Source: Megascapheus bottae (Eukaryota; Chordata; Mammalia; Rodentia; Geomyidae). Taken from it: a stretch of DNA of 64,000 nucleotides. Below are positions 53,163 to 64,000 of this stretch, one piece after another. The notes beneath the pieces were generated by a model. The model had not been told where the DNA came from. It made no database searches and saw only the letters and a program-made list of their open reading frames with translations. The first letter of the stretch is position 1, and the number at the start of each line of letters is the position of its first letter. The position numbers were made by a program, and so were the translations under genes. The stretch covers positions 238,501 to 302,500 of the forward strand of contig JANJXV010000130.1 in NCBI GenBank assembly GCA_024803745.1. Direction: 5' to 3'.

Positions 53163-53593
53163 AGTGAGGAGGAGGAGGAGGAGGAGGAGGAGGAGGAGGA
53201 GGAGGAGGAGGAGGAGGAGGAGGAGGAGGAAGAGAAGAACAAGAAGAAGAGGAGGAAAGGAAGAGAATGGGGAGGATGAAGAGAAGAACAAGAAGAAGAG
53301 GAAGAGGAAGAGGAAAGGAATGAGGAGGATGAAGAGAAGAACAAGAAGAAGAGGAGGAGGAAGAAGAAGGGGAGGAGGAGAATGAAGAGAAGAACAAGAA
53401 GAGGAGGAGAAGAAGAGAATGAGAAGGACAAAGAGAAGAGCAAGAAGAAGAGGAGGAGGAAGAGGAGGAGAATGAGGAGGAGGTGGAGGAGGAGGAGGAG
53501 GAGGAGGAGGAGGAGGGGGAGGAGGAGGAGGAGGAAGAGGAGGAGGAGGAAGGAAAAAAAAAGGAGGAAGAGGAGAAGGAGGAGGAGGAAGAT
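53163..53593 (+). repeat. Long imperfect (GGA)n/(GAA)n purine tract with internal periodicity
   Basis: It starts with about 22 GGA units and continues with GAAGAAGAGG and GGAGGA units. A higher-order unit AATGAGGAGGATGAAGAG or AGAAGAACAAGAAG recurs about every 60 bases. Frames up to 214 codons on the minus strand (Ser/Leu/Pro runs) are repeat-derived. Confidence 0.97.
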
Positions 53594-53915
53594 GACATTC
53601 TCTCTGCATAAGCACCAGCTTTGGCTATGATTAAAGATCATCTCAGAAGAATAGAAACACAAGGGGAAAATGGCAAGAACAATCATAACGAATACAATCA
53701 TAAATACAATCATGTACGGTGGATTGCCGACTGTTCAAAATCCATATCTCCATACCGTTACCCTGCCGTAGCTAACTGGAGCATAAATGTGGGTCCCGTG
53801 TGCCTTTGGTGCCTCTAAGGACTCTGGAATTTCTAGGACCTTAGTAGATGAAGAAAAACATACGCACGCCCAACCCAGGAGTCAGTACCCACCATGATGG
53901 TTAAGATCAAACAGG
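53594..53915. other. Unannotated sequence
   Basis: Nothing assignable. Confidence 0.4.
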
Positions 53916-54090
53916 TATGGCTCCAAGCCTGACTTGCCCTTATCTCTGTAGCTTCCAGTATATCCCCAGGCCTTGGTTTTTTTTTAATCTGTAAAATGGG
54001 TATAACAACAAATGTGCTAACCTGAAACGTTTGTTGGGAAGGACAGATCAGTTTGAGGTGTACAGCATGCTTGGCACAATGTTCTGGCAC
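53916..54090 (+). mobile_element. Probable MIR relic
   Basis: CCTTATCTCTGTAGCTTCC, AATCTGTAAAATGGGTATAAC and GCATGCTTGGCACAATG follow plus-strand MIR order. Confidence 0.75.
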
Positions 54091-55965
54091 GCCATGGATA
54101 GGACTGTGTTTCCATGATCCGTTTTGACATAGGACCATAAAGATCCCAGGGTCTTAATCAGGGGCCGGCTGATGCTGACACAGAATTCAAGAAATTCTGC
54201 AGCTGGCTCTAGGAACCATAAACGCGAGCAGGGAATGGTCCCAGAAGGAGTTGGGAGAGACATTTTCAGAACCACAGAGGTTCTTACCTCTTACATTCCT
54301 CCTCTCCTTACCACCCCAGCTGCCAAGATAAGCCACCTCGAGGAATCATCAGGAAAGAAATATCACATCACAACTGCAGAACTTGAGCATAATATACTGC
54401 AGACTCAAGAGGGAGAGGGGAAAGAGAAAACTAAAATAAAAAACTGTAAATTTATTACAAGGTTCAATATTTCTGTCTGAAAAAGAAATCAAGAGTTCTA
54501 CAGTTAGTACTGAAAATCCAAAGTACTACGTTTGCTACAAGAACTTGAATTTTATTTTACCAGAAACAAACTTTTATATGGATATGTAAGCTTTGTTTTA
54601 TAAAAATAAAACATGAAGTAGAACAAGTAATTGAAATGGAGTAATTTTTACAAGATATATACTTAAGAATGACGATGAAGAATTTTATGTAGAGAATATA
54701 TTTTCTAAATATTTCGTAAGAAAGTTATCTAGTCAGACCACAAAAAATTTGTCAGAATATTTATCTTACGAGTTGCAATAACAAAAACTATCAAATACAG
54801 GTTGTAGGGCATGTGCTTATTTTTTTCATCCAAAATCCGATGTATTTGAAGACTGTGCCAATACCCATTGGGACAGGTAATATCCAATAGCTTAAATAAC
54901 AGAGTTTCTATTTCAGATAACGTTGTATATTATCCAGTGTCTGAAGATATATTCTCTTCGGTAATAATGATGAGGACCTCAATTCAAACATCTGTCATTA
55001 TTCTGTTCTCACTCCAAAACTGATGATGCCTAAGAGTTTGGAAATATACCAATAAAGATTTGCTATCCAAGATAGACCAGACTTTTATCCCTATTAGAAA
55101 GTCCAAATAAGGTGAAATTCTGCTCAGTACTCATACAAAAAAAGGAAGCACTTATAACTTCATGTGCATTTTGATTAGTGTAACTTCATAAAGACCAAGA
55201 TGTAAAAGAATAACGATTTGTTATTTCACAGTGAGGGACGAGAGTACCAGGATTAATATATTGCCAGGCCAACCCAGAACAAAGAATAATCAATGATTTC
55301 ATTGGGGAAACCTGTGCAAATTTGCAGAGGAATCCCATAGTATACTGATGAATGTGAAAACCAGGCTAGGACTGACTAGTCTTATTGTACAGCTTTAAAG
55401 TGTGAAGAGGGAGGAGTGTTGTAAACCAGCTCCCCACGGGGTCTGACAACAATTATTTAAATACTTAAAGTCTCCAGCAATGGCCCTAAGGGCATACAGA
55501 AAAATGAAGAAACATTTAATCAAGAGAATCAAATAAAATCCAATAAAAACAGGGAAAGTCTGTGGCATGAGAGGAATGGTTCCCTCCTTCACCTCTCCCA
55601 GCCTAACAGGATAGTAACTCCATTACAGTCAGACGTAGTCAGAAACATAAGACTCCCCATCCTTCATAAACCAACCAAGAGTTATGGTACTTTGGGCAGA
55701 GTTCCAGGAGAAATATGAGGAAAAGGATGCCAGCCCTTCTCGTTCAATCCTCCCTTCGCTCAGCTCCATGTTACAGAAGGTAAATTCTAATGACTGTAGG
55801 TGAGAAGACAATGTTCCTCTATTCCCACTATCCAGACCGTGGGGTGAAATGCTTAGAATACTGGAACTCTGATTACAAGGTTTATGGAAAAGCCACCGTA
55901 ACTGAAACATCATGGCAGCACATGTGGATTAAAGGAACTGAGAATCTGGAAACAAGCCCTTGTGT
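54091..55965. other. Unannotated AT-rich unique sequence
   Basis: About 1.9 kb. From about 54420 it turns AT-rich, lacks SINEs and shows no gene. The 102-codon frame 54172-54480 has no domain. Confidence 0.4.
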
Positions 55966-56700
55966 TTACTATTGTCTCATCTCCAAAGAGAAAGAGAGAT
56001 GGGGAAAAGGAGTCCTTCTAGCAAATGGCACTGGAACACCTATAGTCTAAACCAAAAGTACTTAAAATTGTATTAATGACGCCACCATGAGAGGTAAAAA
56101 TATAAAATATTTGGAAAGGAAAAATGAGGCATAATCTTCAGGTAAGCATAAATCAAAACCAAGATGAAACATCTGCCATTCTGGTTACATAAAAGAGCCC
56201 CATAAAATCCAGGGTTGGAAAAGGTATCATGAAATCAGAACTCAGAATGGCGGGAACATAAAGAAGTACAGCATTTCACAGATGGCCTAACCATTCTTCA
56301 GAAGATTAATACAGACCTACATGTGGTCCAGCAATTATACCGTTAGGCACACACCCAAACTAAATGAAATTTCTGTCACCCACTACTGACAGTAGCGTCA
56401 ATCAACCCACAGGTGAAAACGACCCAAAGCCCACAAGCAAATAAGCAGTAAGAAAGCATGACAAAATCATGTTAGAATACTACAACATGAATAAACTCCG
56501 AAAATATTATAGTAAGTGGGAAAAATCCTCCACAAAAATATCACATTATATGCTTTCATTGATTTTGAATTGGTTTTGGTGATTGCTGAATAACTAATCC
56601 CTTGATAGTCTAAAAATAGCTGAATTACATAATTTGTGATAGAACTGTATAATGTACAATTTTGTCCTTCAATAAAGTTGCACATTTTCTCTATTCATTT
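55966..56700 (+). mobile_element. Ancient L1 fragment (ORF2 end and 3' UTR)
   Basis: CCTTCTAGCAAATGGCACTGG with ATAAATCAAAACCAAGATG, GTCCAGCAATTATACCG, ACAACATGAATAAACTCCG and a terminal AATAAAGTTGCAC fit old L1 ORF2/3' UTR in order. Heavily decayed, no coding capacity. The frame 55790-56050 runs into it. Confidence 0.65.
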
Positions 56701-57292
56701 CTACTGTATATATGTGCAATAAACGTACGTGTGTTTAGCAGTGACTACAGAAGTTATTAAGGATCAATATTTCAAGAAAAATAGTCTAACATAATAAAGA
56801 GCCATTAGACTAATTACAGCAGAATAGAGACACCTTATAAAATAACAGAATTCAGAGATGGATGCTACTTGTCATCCAAACTGATTTCTATAGGAATAGC
56901 AGACAAAGTATCTAAACAAGTACACCAGGGCATACACATGTTTCTGACATTAAGAGAAAGCATATGGCAGGAACAGAAACCTTGAATTGCAATCACACAA
57001 TACTTTCAGGAAAGATGAGGGAGAAATTCTTGACACTGGGAGGAAGGTAGGAACTAGATTGGCTCATGGATCAGCACAAGTGCAGAACAGGACTTGCTTA
57101 TTACAAATAGGAACAAGCCAGTTTTATGGCACTGTACCACTTCACACTATGTTCTTTACTGTGGTGTACTGAGTCCAGTGACTCGGGGAACATTAGGAGA
57201 AATTTTACTCTCAGTGAATATCAATCTCTGCAATGTCATTTTCAGAAAACATTCAATAGTCATGTTATCACTTTGGAGTAAATCTCATGGTG
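56701..57292. other. Unannotated AT-rich sequence
   Basis: No repeat or gene recognised. Confidence 0.4.
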
Positions 57293-57670
57293 GCATTTTT
57301 ATTATATTTTATTGTCAGGATAATGTATAAAGGGGTTAGAGTTATATTTGTCAGACAAAGGGTGTATTACTTCTCAAACCTTGATACCCCTTCTCATGTT
57401 TTTGTCCTCCTTTCCCTCCCCCACCCCACCTAATTATCTGGTTTTCTCCCTTCCCTTCCCTGTTTCAAATAAACAAATAAGTGTGTGTATATATAGTATG
57501 CCAGGTAACAAAGTCAGATGCATTAACCACATGAGATTCCCGAAAATGGGGGAAAAAAAGAGAAAAAGAAGCATGTCCCACCAAAACATCCCTATCATGA
57601 CAAGAGAAAACCCCAAGTTTCCTCCCATTTCTGTATCTTCAGTTTTCAGAAAAAGATGTGAACCACAGTA
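57293..57670 (-). mobile_element. L1 3'-UTR fragment, minus strand, older subfamily
   Basis: TATTTTATTGTCAGGATAATG, AAAGGGTGTATTACTTC and ACCTTGATACCCCTTCTC parallel the minus-strand L1 ends at 27963 and 41008 but are clearly diverged. The 107- and 81-codon frames here are not genes. Confidence 0.75.
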
Positions 57671-59030
57671 GGCAAGCAATATATGTGGCCTGAATGAGCA
57701 TCTATTAATAGCTTGCCAATATTAGGTTTATGTATCTGTTTAATAAAGAAATCTTAAGAATGTGTTGAATCTAAGTAACTTTATAAAGGCTCCCCATGTG
57801 CTAAGGGTCAGTACACTTATGTTTCCCATAATCCTTGACTGTATGACAACTAGCTGTCATTCACTTGAAAAAGCTGGGACGATAACAGTGACTGCAATCT
57901 CTCCACAACACTGATCTCTGTAGCACTTGTCAGATATAACTGATTTGCCAAGGTAAGCAAGAATCTAAGGCTTCATCTGGATTTTTCTATTTTCCTTTGT
58001 AATATTTATTTTCCAGAAACCTGACTTACATGGTTTCCATGGAAATGAGTGAAATGGTGAAGCACAGAGCTTTCAGAAGAGTGCCACAATGAAAGGAAAA
58101 GTTATTTTTGTTAATCATTTATTTAAAAATATTGATCAATAACACTATATAGAAGGTACTATAGAAAAAAGTTGATTGTTAAGAGTCTAATTCATATCAT
58201 AGTATATAAATACTGTGAAAAGCCTATTTCAATGAATAAAGTAGACATAAGGGAAAAGTCTCTATATACTGACTTACTGGTTTATGTAAATGAATATATT
58301 ATGAATCAAGTTTAATTGGTAGATATACGTACAGATGTTTATTGTCTTAGCCTGACGTCTTATAATACATTTTCTTGATACTTTCAACTCTAAGCCTCTG
58401 CTCTTTTTCAAACTCAATATGCAGTAAACAATTAAATGGTTAGATAAATAAATGAGATAGAAATGAATTGGACACCTCTAAATATAAATGTTAGATGCAC
58501 CCAAGAGAGGAGCAGCATTGGCTCTACTGGCTACTGGTATCAGGAAAAACAGGTACAGAGCTGTGGCACAGCAAAGCACTTACAGCAGGAAGGAGACATA
58601 AAACCAATAGCGAAGAGTCCCAGGAAACACTTGCTATCATGTCTGGCAGAGAAAAGCCTAGGGGCTATAGACTGATTCCCTCGTGAAAAGCAAACACCAA
58701 AGACAAAACTCTTTCAACACTCTATGCTATTTCTAATTACATTTTTATTATTTGGATGTTATATAGCAATTTTCTTTCCCAAATTAACTGTTTTTAAGTT
58801 GGCTTCATTCACATTATCTGCAATAGTGACAGTAATTCAGTAGAACAATGTCCTATAAAATCAGAATATGATAGTAGACTATACTTATGAAAGTCCTTAT
58901 GATTTCAAACTGAATTATTTGTTTGATGGCTATTGTCATATTAGAATGCTGCTCCTTGATTCTTCTTAATGATTTTTACTGATATGCATGATGTATAGTT
59001 TTCTTTGTGCTCAAAAACTGCTTTTCTGCA
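57671..59030. other. Unannotated AT-rich unique sequence, about 1.4 kb
   Basis: No repeat or gene recognised. Short frames at 58463-58686 lack domains. Confidence 0.4.
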
Positions 59031-59262
59031 GGCTCTGGGGCTTGAAGTCAGGGTCCGGGTGCTGTCCCGAGCCCATTCGTGCTCAACGCTAGCTCTCTTA
59101 CCACTTAAGGCACAGTGCCATTTCCACTATTACTGAACGGTTGATTGGAAAGAAGAGTCTCTCAGGCTCTTCTTCCTGGGCTAGCTTCAAACCTTGATCT
59201 TCAGATCTCAGCCTCCTAAGAAGCTTCGAGGATATTACAAACAAGCACCATCAGCATCCAGC
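59031..59262 (-). mobile_element. Type B SINE, minus strand; only SINE after 54 kb
   Basis: TCTGGGGCTTGAAGTCAGGG, ACCACTTAAGGCACAGTGCC, GGTTGATTGGAAAGAAGAG, ATCTCAGCCTCCTAAGAAGC. Full length but diverged. Confidence 0.85.
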
Positions 59263-60070
59263 TCCAAAACTAATTTTAAGCAATCTTTTGTCATTTTCAG
59301 AACTGAAAGTGACAAAGACTCGGATCTAAGGTGTAACCTACTTATAGTTCACCAGCTCTCTGAACACGAGAGATGATTCCCAAGTTACATTTTCTTAGAT
59401 GATTTTAAGAATGCAAATAAACCCTCAATTTCACTCTAAATGTTTAAGGCCTGACTGGAATTCTAGAAGTCTTTTCCATAAGAAACGGAAATTTTCTTCT
59501 ACCCTAGCATAAATGGGTTAAAATGCTACTTCTGAGGCCCCTACAATTACAACTTACTTGGGTTTGATACGTTCCGATTATACCTCCAAGAATATGTTAT
59601 CAGGTCAATAAATAATACAAAGCACCTTTTCCTTGCTAAGAAAGGACAAGGAAAGTAACACCTTCTGGAGATAGTGAAGGTACTAGGAGATGAGGGTAAT
59701 GTTCAAAGGATTATACATGGTGTTTGAAGCTACCTGCCCAACAGAATAACCAATACTACCTGGGAAGACCTGCATTTGATCACTCAGGCCTCACTGCTCA
59801 CGACCATTATTAAATATTCTCTTAGTTTCTCAGCAGGCTGCTTTGAAGTTGCCACATGGAACATTTTTCTGCATAAAGAATTATAATTCACAAAAATGAA
59901 ATGCTGATATGTAGCTACAAGATGAAAGCAGATATTAACCTGCATACCGCTCAACTGCTCACTGACCTTGGGTTAAGGTTTATTTCTATCATATATACTG
60001 CTTATCTCTTGAGAAGTTCATTTTACCAGCAGTCAGCACAGCCTTTTGACCATAGGGATGTATTAGATAC
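59263..60070. other. Unannotated AT-rich sequence
   Basis: Nothing assignable. Confidence 0.4.
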
Positions 60071-60640
60071 AGGGGAAATAACCAAATAATACTGGATACA
60101 GTTATGTGTGAGCAAACCAAAAATATAAAGAATGTTTTCTGGAAACATAAGGACCTGGGAAAAATGTGTTAAGTAAAGTAAATCAGGTCCAGAGAGAAGA
60201 AAGGATGCATGTTTTCCCCTATAAGTGGAACACAAGATTAATTCATAGATATATAAGTAATCACTCTGGGGTAGTATACAAGTGTACATAAGTGTATGAA
60301 TCAAACTATGATAGATTCAGGGGAAAAGTCAAAGGATAAAATTCCTTAGAAAGTCTAACTCACAGTTCAACAAAATAATGCCAGAAAATATGGAAGGAAG
60401 TATTAAGGAAAGCAGGATAAGGACAAATGAAAACAGGAAGAAGGAAGGATGCAGTTACAAAACCTAATATATGTCTTACAAAATTGGGAAAACTGAGGGA
60501 AGGTTAGGATTGAGAGGGATGGGTGGGAATGTTGAAAGGGTGACACTGATCAAGATGCAGGGTATTCATAAATGACTTTGTTGAATGGGAACTCCTTTGT
60601 ACAACTACTTTAAAATTATAAAAATTTACATTTTAAATTT
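60071..60640 (+). mobile_element. L1 3'-terminal fragment with G-rich part
   Basis: GTAAAGTAAATCAGGTCCAG, CCCTATAAGTGGAACACAAG, the G-rich TTGAGAGGGATGGGTGGG, GACACTGATCAAGATGCAGG and GGAACTCCTTTGTACAAC. The last two also occur at about 20780-20850, so both belong to one L1 3' UTR lineage. Confidence 0.75.
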
Positions 60641-61244
60641 AAAAAGTATTTTCTTATATAATTACTAATTTTCAAAGTTAGAATAAGTGAAAATCCTTTT
60701 CTTCAGGTATGTCATGTTTGCTGAAAAGTTGATAAGCAAAACATTCCCTGAGTCAAAATAAAATCATGAAACCACTATGTTGTGAGTGTTCAAACAGAAA
60801 GCATGAACACAGCACAGATGTCAGTCCACAAAAGAATTCTAGACACAACTAAAAAGAGGTGTAGCAAAATGAACTGCATTGATTCATGTTTATGAAAATC
60901 TAAGATTCCCACGGAATTCTCTAACTTGTGAGGGACAACAAGCATATCTTTAGGTAGGAGTCCAAACACAGACACATACGTACATTGAAAAGATCTTGTG
61001 GATCAATTATAAGCATAAGAATTTATGAAATCATGTGGAGATTTATGGAATTATCTTTAAACAATTACTAACCCTTCATCCTAAACAATTCAAAAAGGCA
61101 GTCATTAATATTTACTATGGCTAAGACTTACATAAGAAGCATAAATAAACCACATTTTTGCATTCTTATTAGGAAGCCAGATACATCAAGGGTTTATACT
61201 GCTACATCACAGAAAATAAACAATTATAATACACAACATCATTA
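60641..61244. other. Unannotated AT-rich sequence
   Basis: Nothing assignable before the next L1 piece. Confidence 0.4.
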
Positions 61245-61810
61245 TAATAAAACACATAGCCATATGATTGTACCAATACATGCAGGAAAGTTATGTGATA
61301 TTTAAAATATAATATCAATTCATAATAAAAATAAAGAAGAACCCATATCCACATAACTATGTCCATTCATGAGGCAGTAGCTAACTTACACACTGAGGAA
61401 AAGCTGGGAACTTTCTTGATAAGATCTGGAACATGATAGGGAAGAACACACATTGGAGATAGGACAGCCTTTTAAATAAATGGTACTCAGAAAGTTGGAG
61501 ATTTACATATCAGAAAACAACATCAAAACCACTTACAAGCCACAAAAATCAGGTCATAATATATTAAAGCCCTAAACATGAGACATAAAACTTCTACAAT
61601 AGTAAATAGGAGAAATGCCTCTGTACACTGGAATAGGAAAGGACACAGTTGGATGAGACCTACAAAGCAGAGAACACCAAAGCAAAAATTTAAAAATGGC
61701 ATTACCTCAAACTAAAATGCTTCTTCCCAGCTAAGGAAATAATCAACAAAGTGAAGAGCCAATCTGAAGAATGGGGAAAAAAATCTGTCAATATATATTT
61801 GAAAATGGGT
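61245..61810 (+). mobile_element. Ancient L1 ORF2 fragment
   Basis: ATAGCCATATGATTGTACC, GTAGCTAACTTACACACTG, AAAAGCTGGGAACTTTCTTG (reverse transcriptase part), TAAATGGTACTCAGAAAGTTG, AACTTCTACAATAGTAAATAG and ATCAACAAAGTGAAGAGCC (C-terminal part) are in order with gaps. No frame survives. Confidence 0.75.
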
Positions 61811-64000
61811 TATATATACAGTGTGCGTGAGGAAGTCTAAACACTCAGCCAGAACAAGCAGATTCTGTTCCGAAGAAGCCAGGTCTGATTCTGCTCAAAA
61901 AAGCCAAGAGAATTTCCACAAAGAAAGTGATGCTTTTAGTAAGTCATGCTGTAAAAGAATCAGTATGGAAAGGACTGCAACTATGAAATCCATAATTAAT
62001 CTGAGAATTATGCAAAGTCCAATATTAGAAAGCAGAAGGTGAGAAAAAGTGATGTGGCAACTGTAGAGTCAGAATTGGTTGTCTTGTTTCAAATATTTCA
62101 TCAGCTAAATCAAGATACAGTGGTTTAAATACCAACTCAATTTGAAGTAGAGGTAAGTAACATTCAAGGAGCAATCGATATGATTTTAATTGTCTACTGG
62201 GAAAGAAGAGAAAAAATTGAAATTAAGGGTATACTACTTGTTCTTTCATAAAGTGTTACCATCATCCAAGATAGGAAATAAAGGGAATTGGAAGGAAATA
62301 GTGAATTTTATTTTTACCATTTTAAGTTTTGACTCAAAGAATTAGGTGCTCTGAATTACACTGAAGTGAATCCCAGGAGATGGGTGCGGGGCAGGGGACA
62401 TGTGGTTGGAAGAAGCAGCTCAAGATGATCATTGAAATTTTGACAGTACAATGTGGGAACAAGGGCAGAAGAGGAGGAAATGGCAGAAGAGAGAACCAAA
62501 GATACTAAAGGTTGACAAATAGAGAGAGATCACAATGTGGAAAGGAATGAAAGGTGTAGAAGAAAGGAAGAGACAGGAAGTAGAATTGTTTTCTGAAAGG
62601 CAAGAAATAATTCCTTCAAGCATAAAAGTGAAAGGGCTTCTTCAGACTGTGAAAAACTGAGGGAAGTTAATTCAAAAGAGATACTAAAATTGGTCACTGG
62701 ATTTAATCTATAAGCCACCAGACATATGTTGATGGCTGAATAGTGCGAAGGAAGTGGTGGTGTGGAAACTATCATACTGCAGCGATGGAAGATGCTGGCT
62801 AAAGGAAGCCTGGCCAATCATGTTAAATATGAGTGGAGGTTTTCTGTTAAGCTGTTCCTTTTTTCCAAAGGACAGATAAATAGGAACATCGTAGTGTGCT
62901 TGTAAATAAACATGATTTTAAACAAAATGACTACAGAGAGAAGTAGAACACATAATGCTTTAAATAGTCAACAATTGATGCTTCATCTTAGGAAAGATCC
63001 AGCACTGTCACTTTTGCTACAGTGACACACTGAAGGTGAAGTGTATTTGAAAAGAGGAAAAAGGCAGAACTTGTATTATTACACCCTCTAATTCCCTATA
63101 AATTTGAGTCTCTTCTGGGTGGTAGAGATCAAAATATGAGGAGGAGAGGAATCATATGGCAGCAATGTGATTTCCAAATCTAGCAATTAGAATTCAAGGA
63201 TAAATTGTTTGCTATTTGGGTTTGGAAATTTGTAATATTCAAATTTACCCAGAGTAACACAGTTAAAGGTGCATGTCAACACTTGTGAGTTATTTCCTCA
63301 TATCTAAATGGTTGCCATTTGCAACCACTTTCAAGTGTATTTGCTCAACAAATGCATGCTATTTGAGGAATCTACAGTGCCCAAACCATTCAAATCTGAG
63401 AAATAGGAGCTGGCTCAACCTACTGAAAGACCGCCAGGTACTAGGTTGTATTTGTAGTCATGTGGTACTTAAGAAAATGAACCTTATTTAACCAAGAAGT
63501 CTCAGTAAAATCAAGAGCTGTTGGCTAAAATTTTGCATACACACTAGTCTTCTTTTTAATCAATGTCTTTTCATCCTTTTAGGTGCTGTGATCTTTCCCA
63601 TAAAGAAAACTTGGAAAACTATTCCCACAAAGCAGAATTAAATCACCAGTGAGAAGAATTATTCATGGAAGGAGTAAGGGTGATTACTGGAAATCATTCT
63701 GGGCCATGCTCCATACTATCTAGTGCACTCTGGAGGGATTATTACATCCATAAGCTGACTTCTTACTCAGCAGGCTATCTTACAGTTCTCTAATGGCAAA
63801 AGCTAACTTGAGAACATCTGATGGTAATGCAAATTACACCATAAATAACAATGCAAATGAATTTTAGTTAGTGGAGAATCAATTGATTCTCCTTGTAGAA
63901 TTCATAATAACCAAGACATTCATGTCATATTTGATATTGATAACTTTCTGAATTGATTAGTAAATTATTTCTTCATTTTTACATGTACTGCAGCCATATG
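61811..64000. other. Unannotated AT-rich sequence to the window end
   Basis: About 2.2 kb. 62430-62600 is purine-rich but not a simple repeat. The 95-codon minus frame at 62530-62817 and others lack domains. No SINE, no clear L1. Confidence 0.4.

Noticed and set aside
53069..53713. 214-codon Ser/Leu-rich minus frame that looks like a membrane protein
   Set aside because: Leu and Ser runs are the complement of (GGA)n/(GAA)n; no other coding sign.

Overview
The window is non-coding, repeat-dense mammalian nuclear DNA. Reading both strands I find no protein-coding gene, no functional tRNA or rRNA gene, and no prokaryotic-style operon. All long open frames fall in low-complexity purine or CA tracts or look like chance. 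The SINEs point to a rodent. One kind (called type A here) is a dimer of about 195 bp: a tRNA/ID-like left half with pol III A and B boxes (TGGCCTAGTGG, GGTTCGATTCC), then a second tRNA-like half ending in CAGGACTGGC and an A tail. The other kind (type B) is a 7SL/B1-like left half (CCTGTAATCCTAGCTACTCAGGAGGCTGAG type, here broken up) joined to the same right half (about 220 bp). From memory of SINE families this fits geomyoid rodents (kangaroo rats, pocket mice, pocket gophers; IDL-Geo-like and B1-dID-like elements). The exact genus cannot be read from the sequence.

Layout. 1-54 kb is SINE-rich with moderate GC. It holds about 40 SINE copies, roughly ten long polypurine tracts, several long (CA)n arrays, many MIR/L2 relics, a few LTR remnants and several 5'-truncated L1 insertions. 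Notable points are a three-level SINE nest (22.5-23.2 kb), an L1 3' end with ORF2 remnant (29.7-30.65 kb), two L1 3'-UTR insertions with clean target-site duplications (27.96-28.34 and 42.93-43.43 kb), a small DNA transposon with 10-bp terminal inverted repeats (32.73-32.91 kb), MaLR-like LTRs (about 17.8-18.2 and 50.2-50.9 kb), and (GGA)n blocks of about 400 bp at 20.2-20.6 and 53.16-53.59 kb. From about 54.4 kb to the end the character changes: it is AT-rich, has one SINE in almost 10 kb, and contains old L1 fragments. This looks like an isochore or replication-timing type transition.

Stretches that are neither repeat nor low complexity (for example 6.9-7.35, 18.5-18.9, 25.2-25.6, 34.35-34.56 and 48.3-48.66 kb) could be conserved regulatory DNA; that is inference only. 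One exon-like open stretch on the minus strand (23652-23915) is flagged as speculative. No previously undescribed coding system was found; the most informative content is the repeat stratigraphy.
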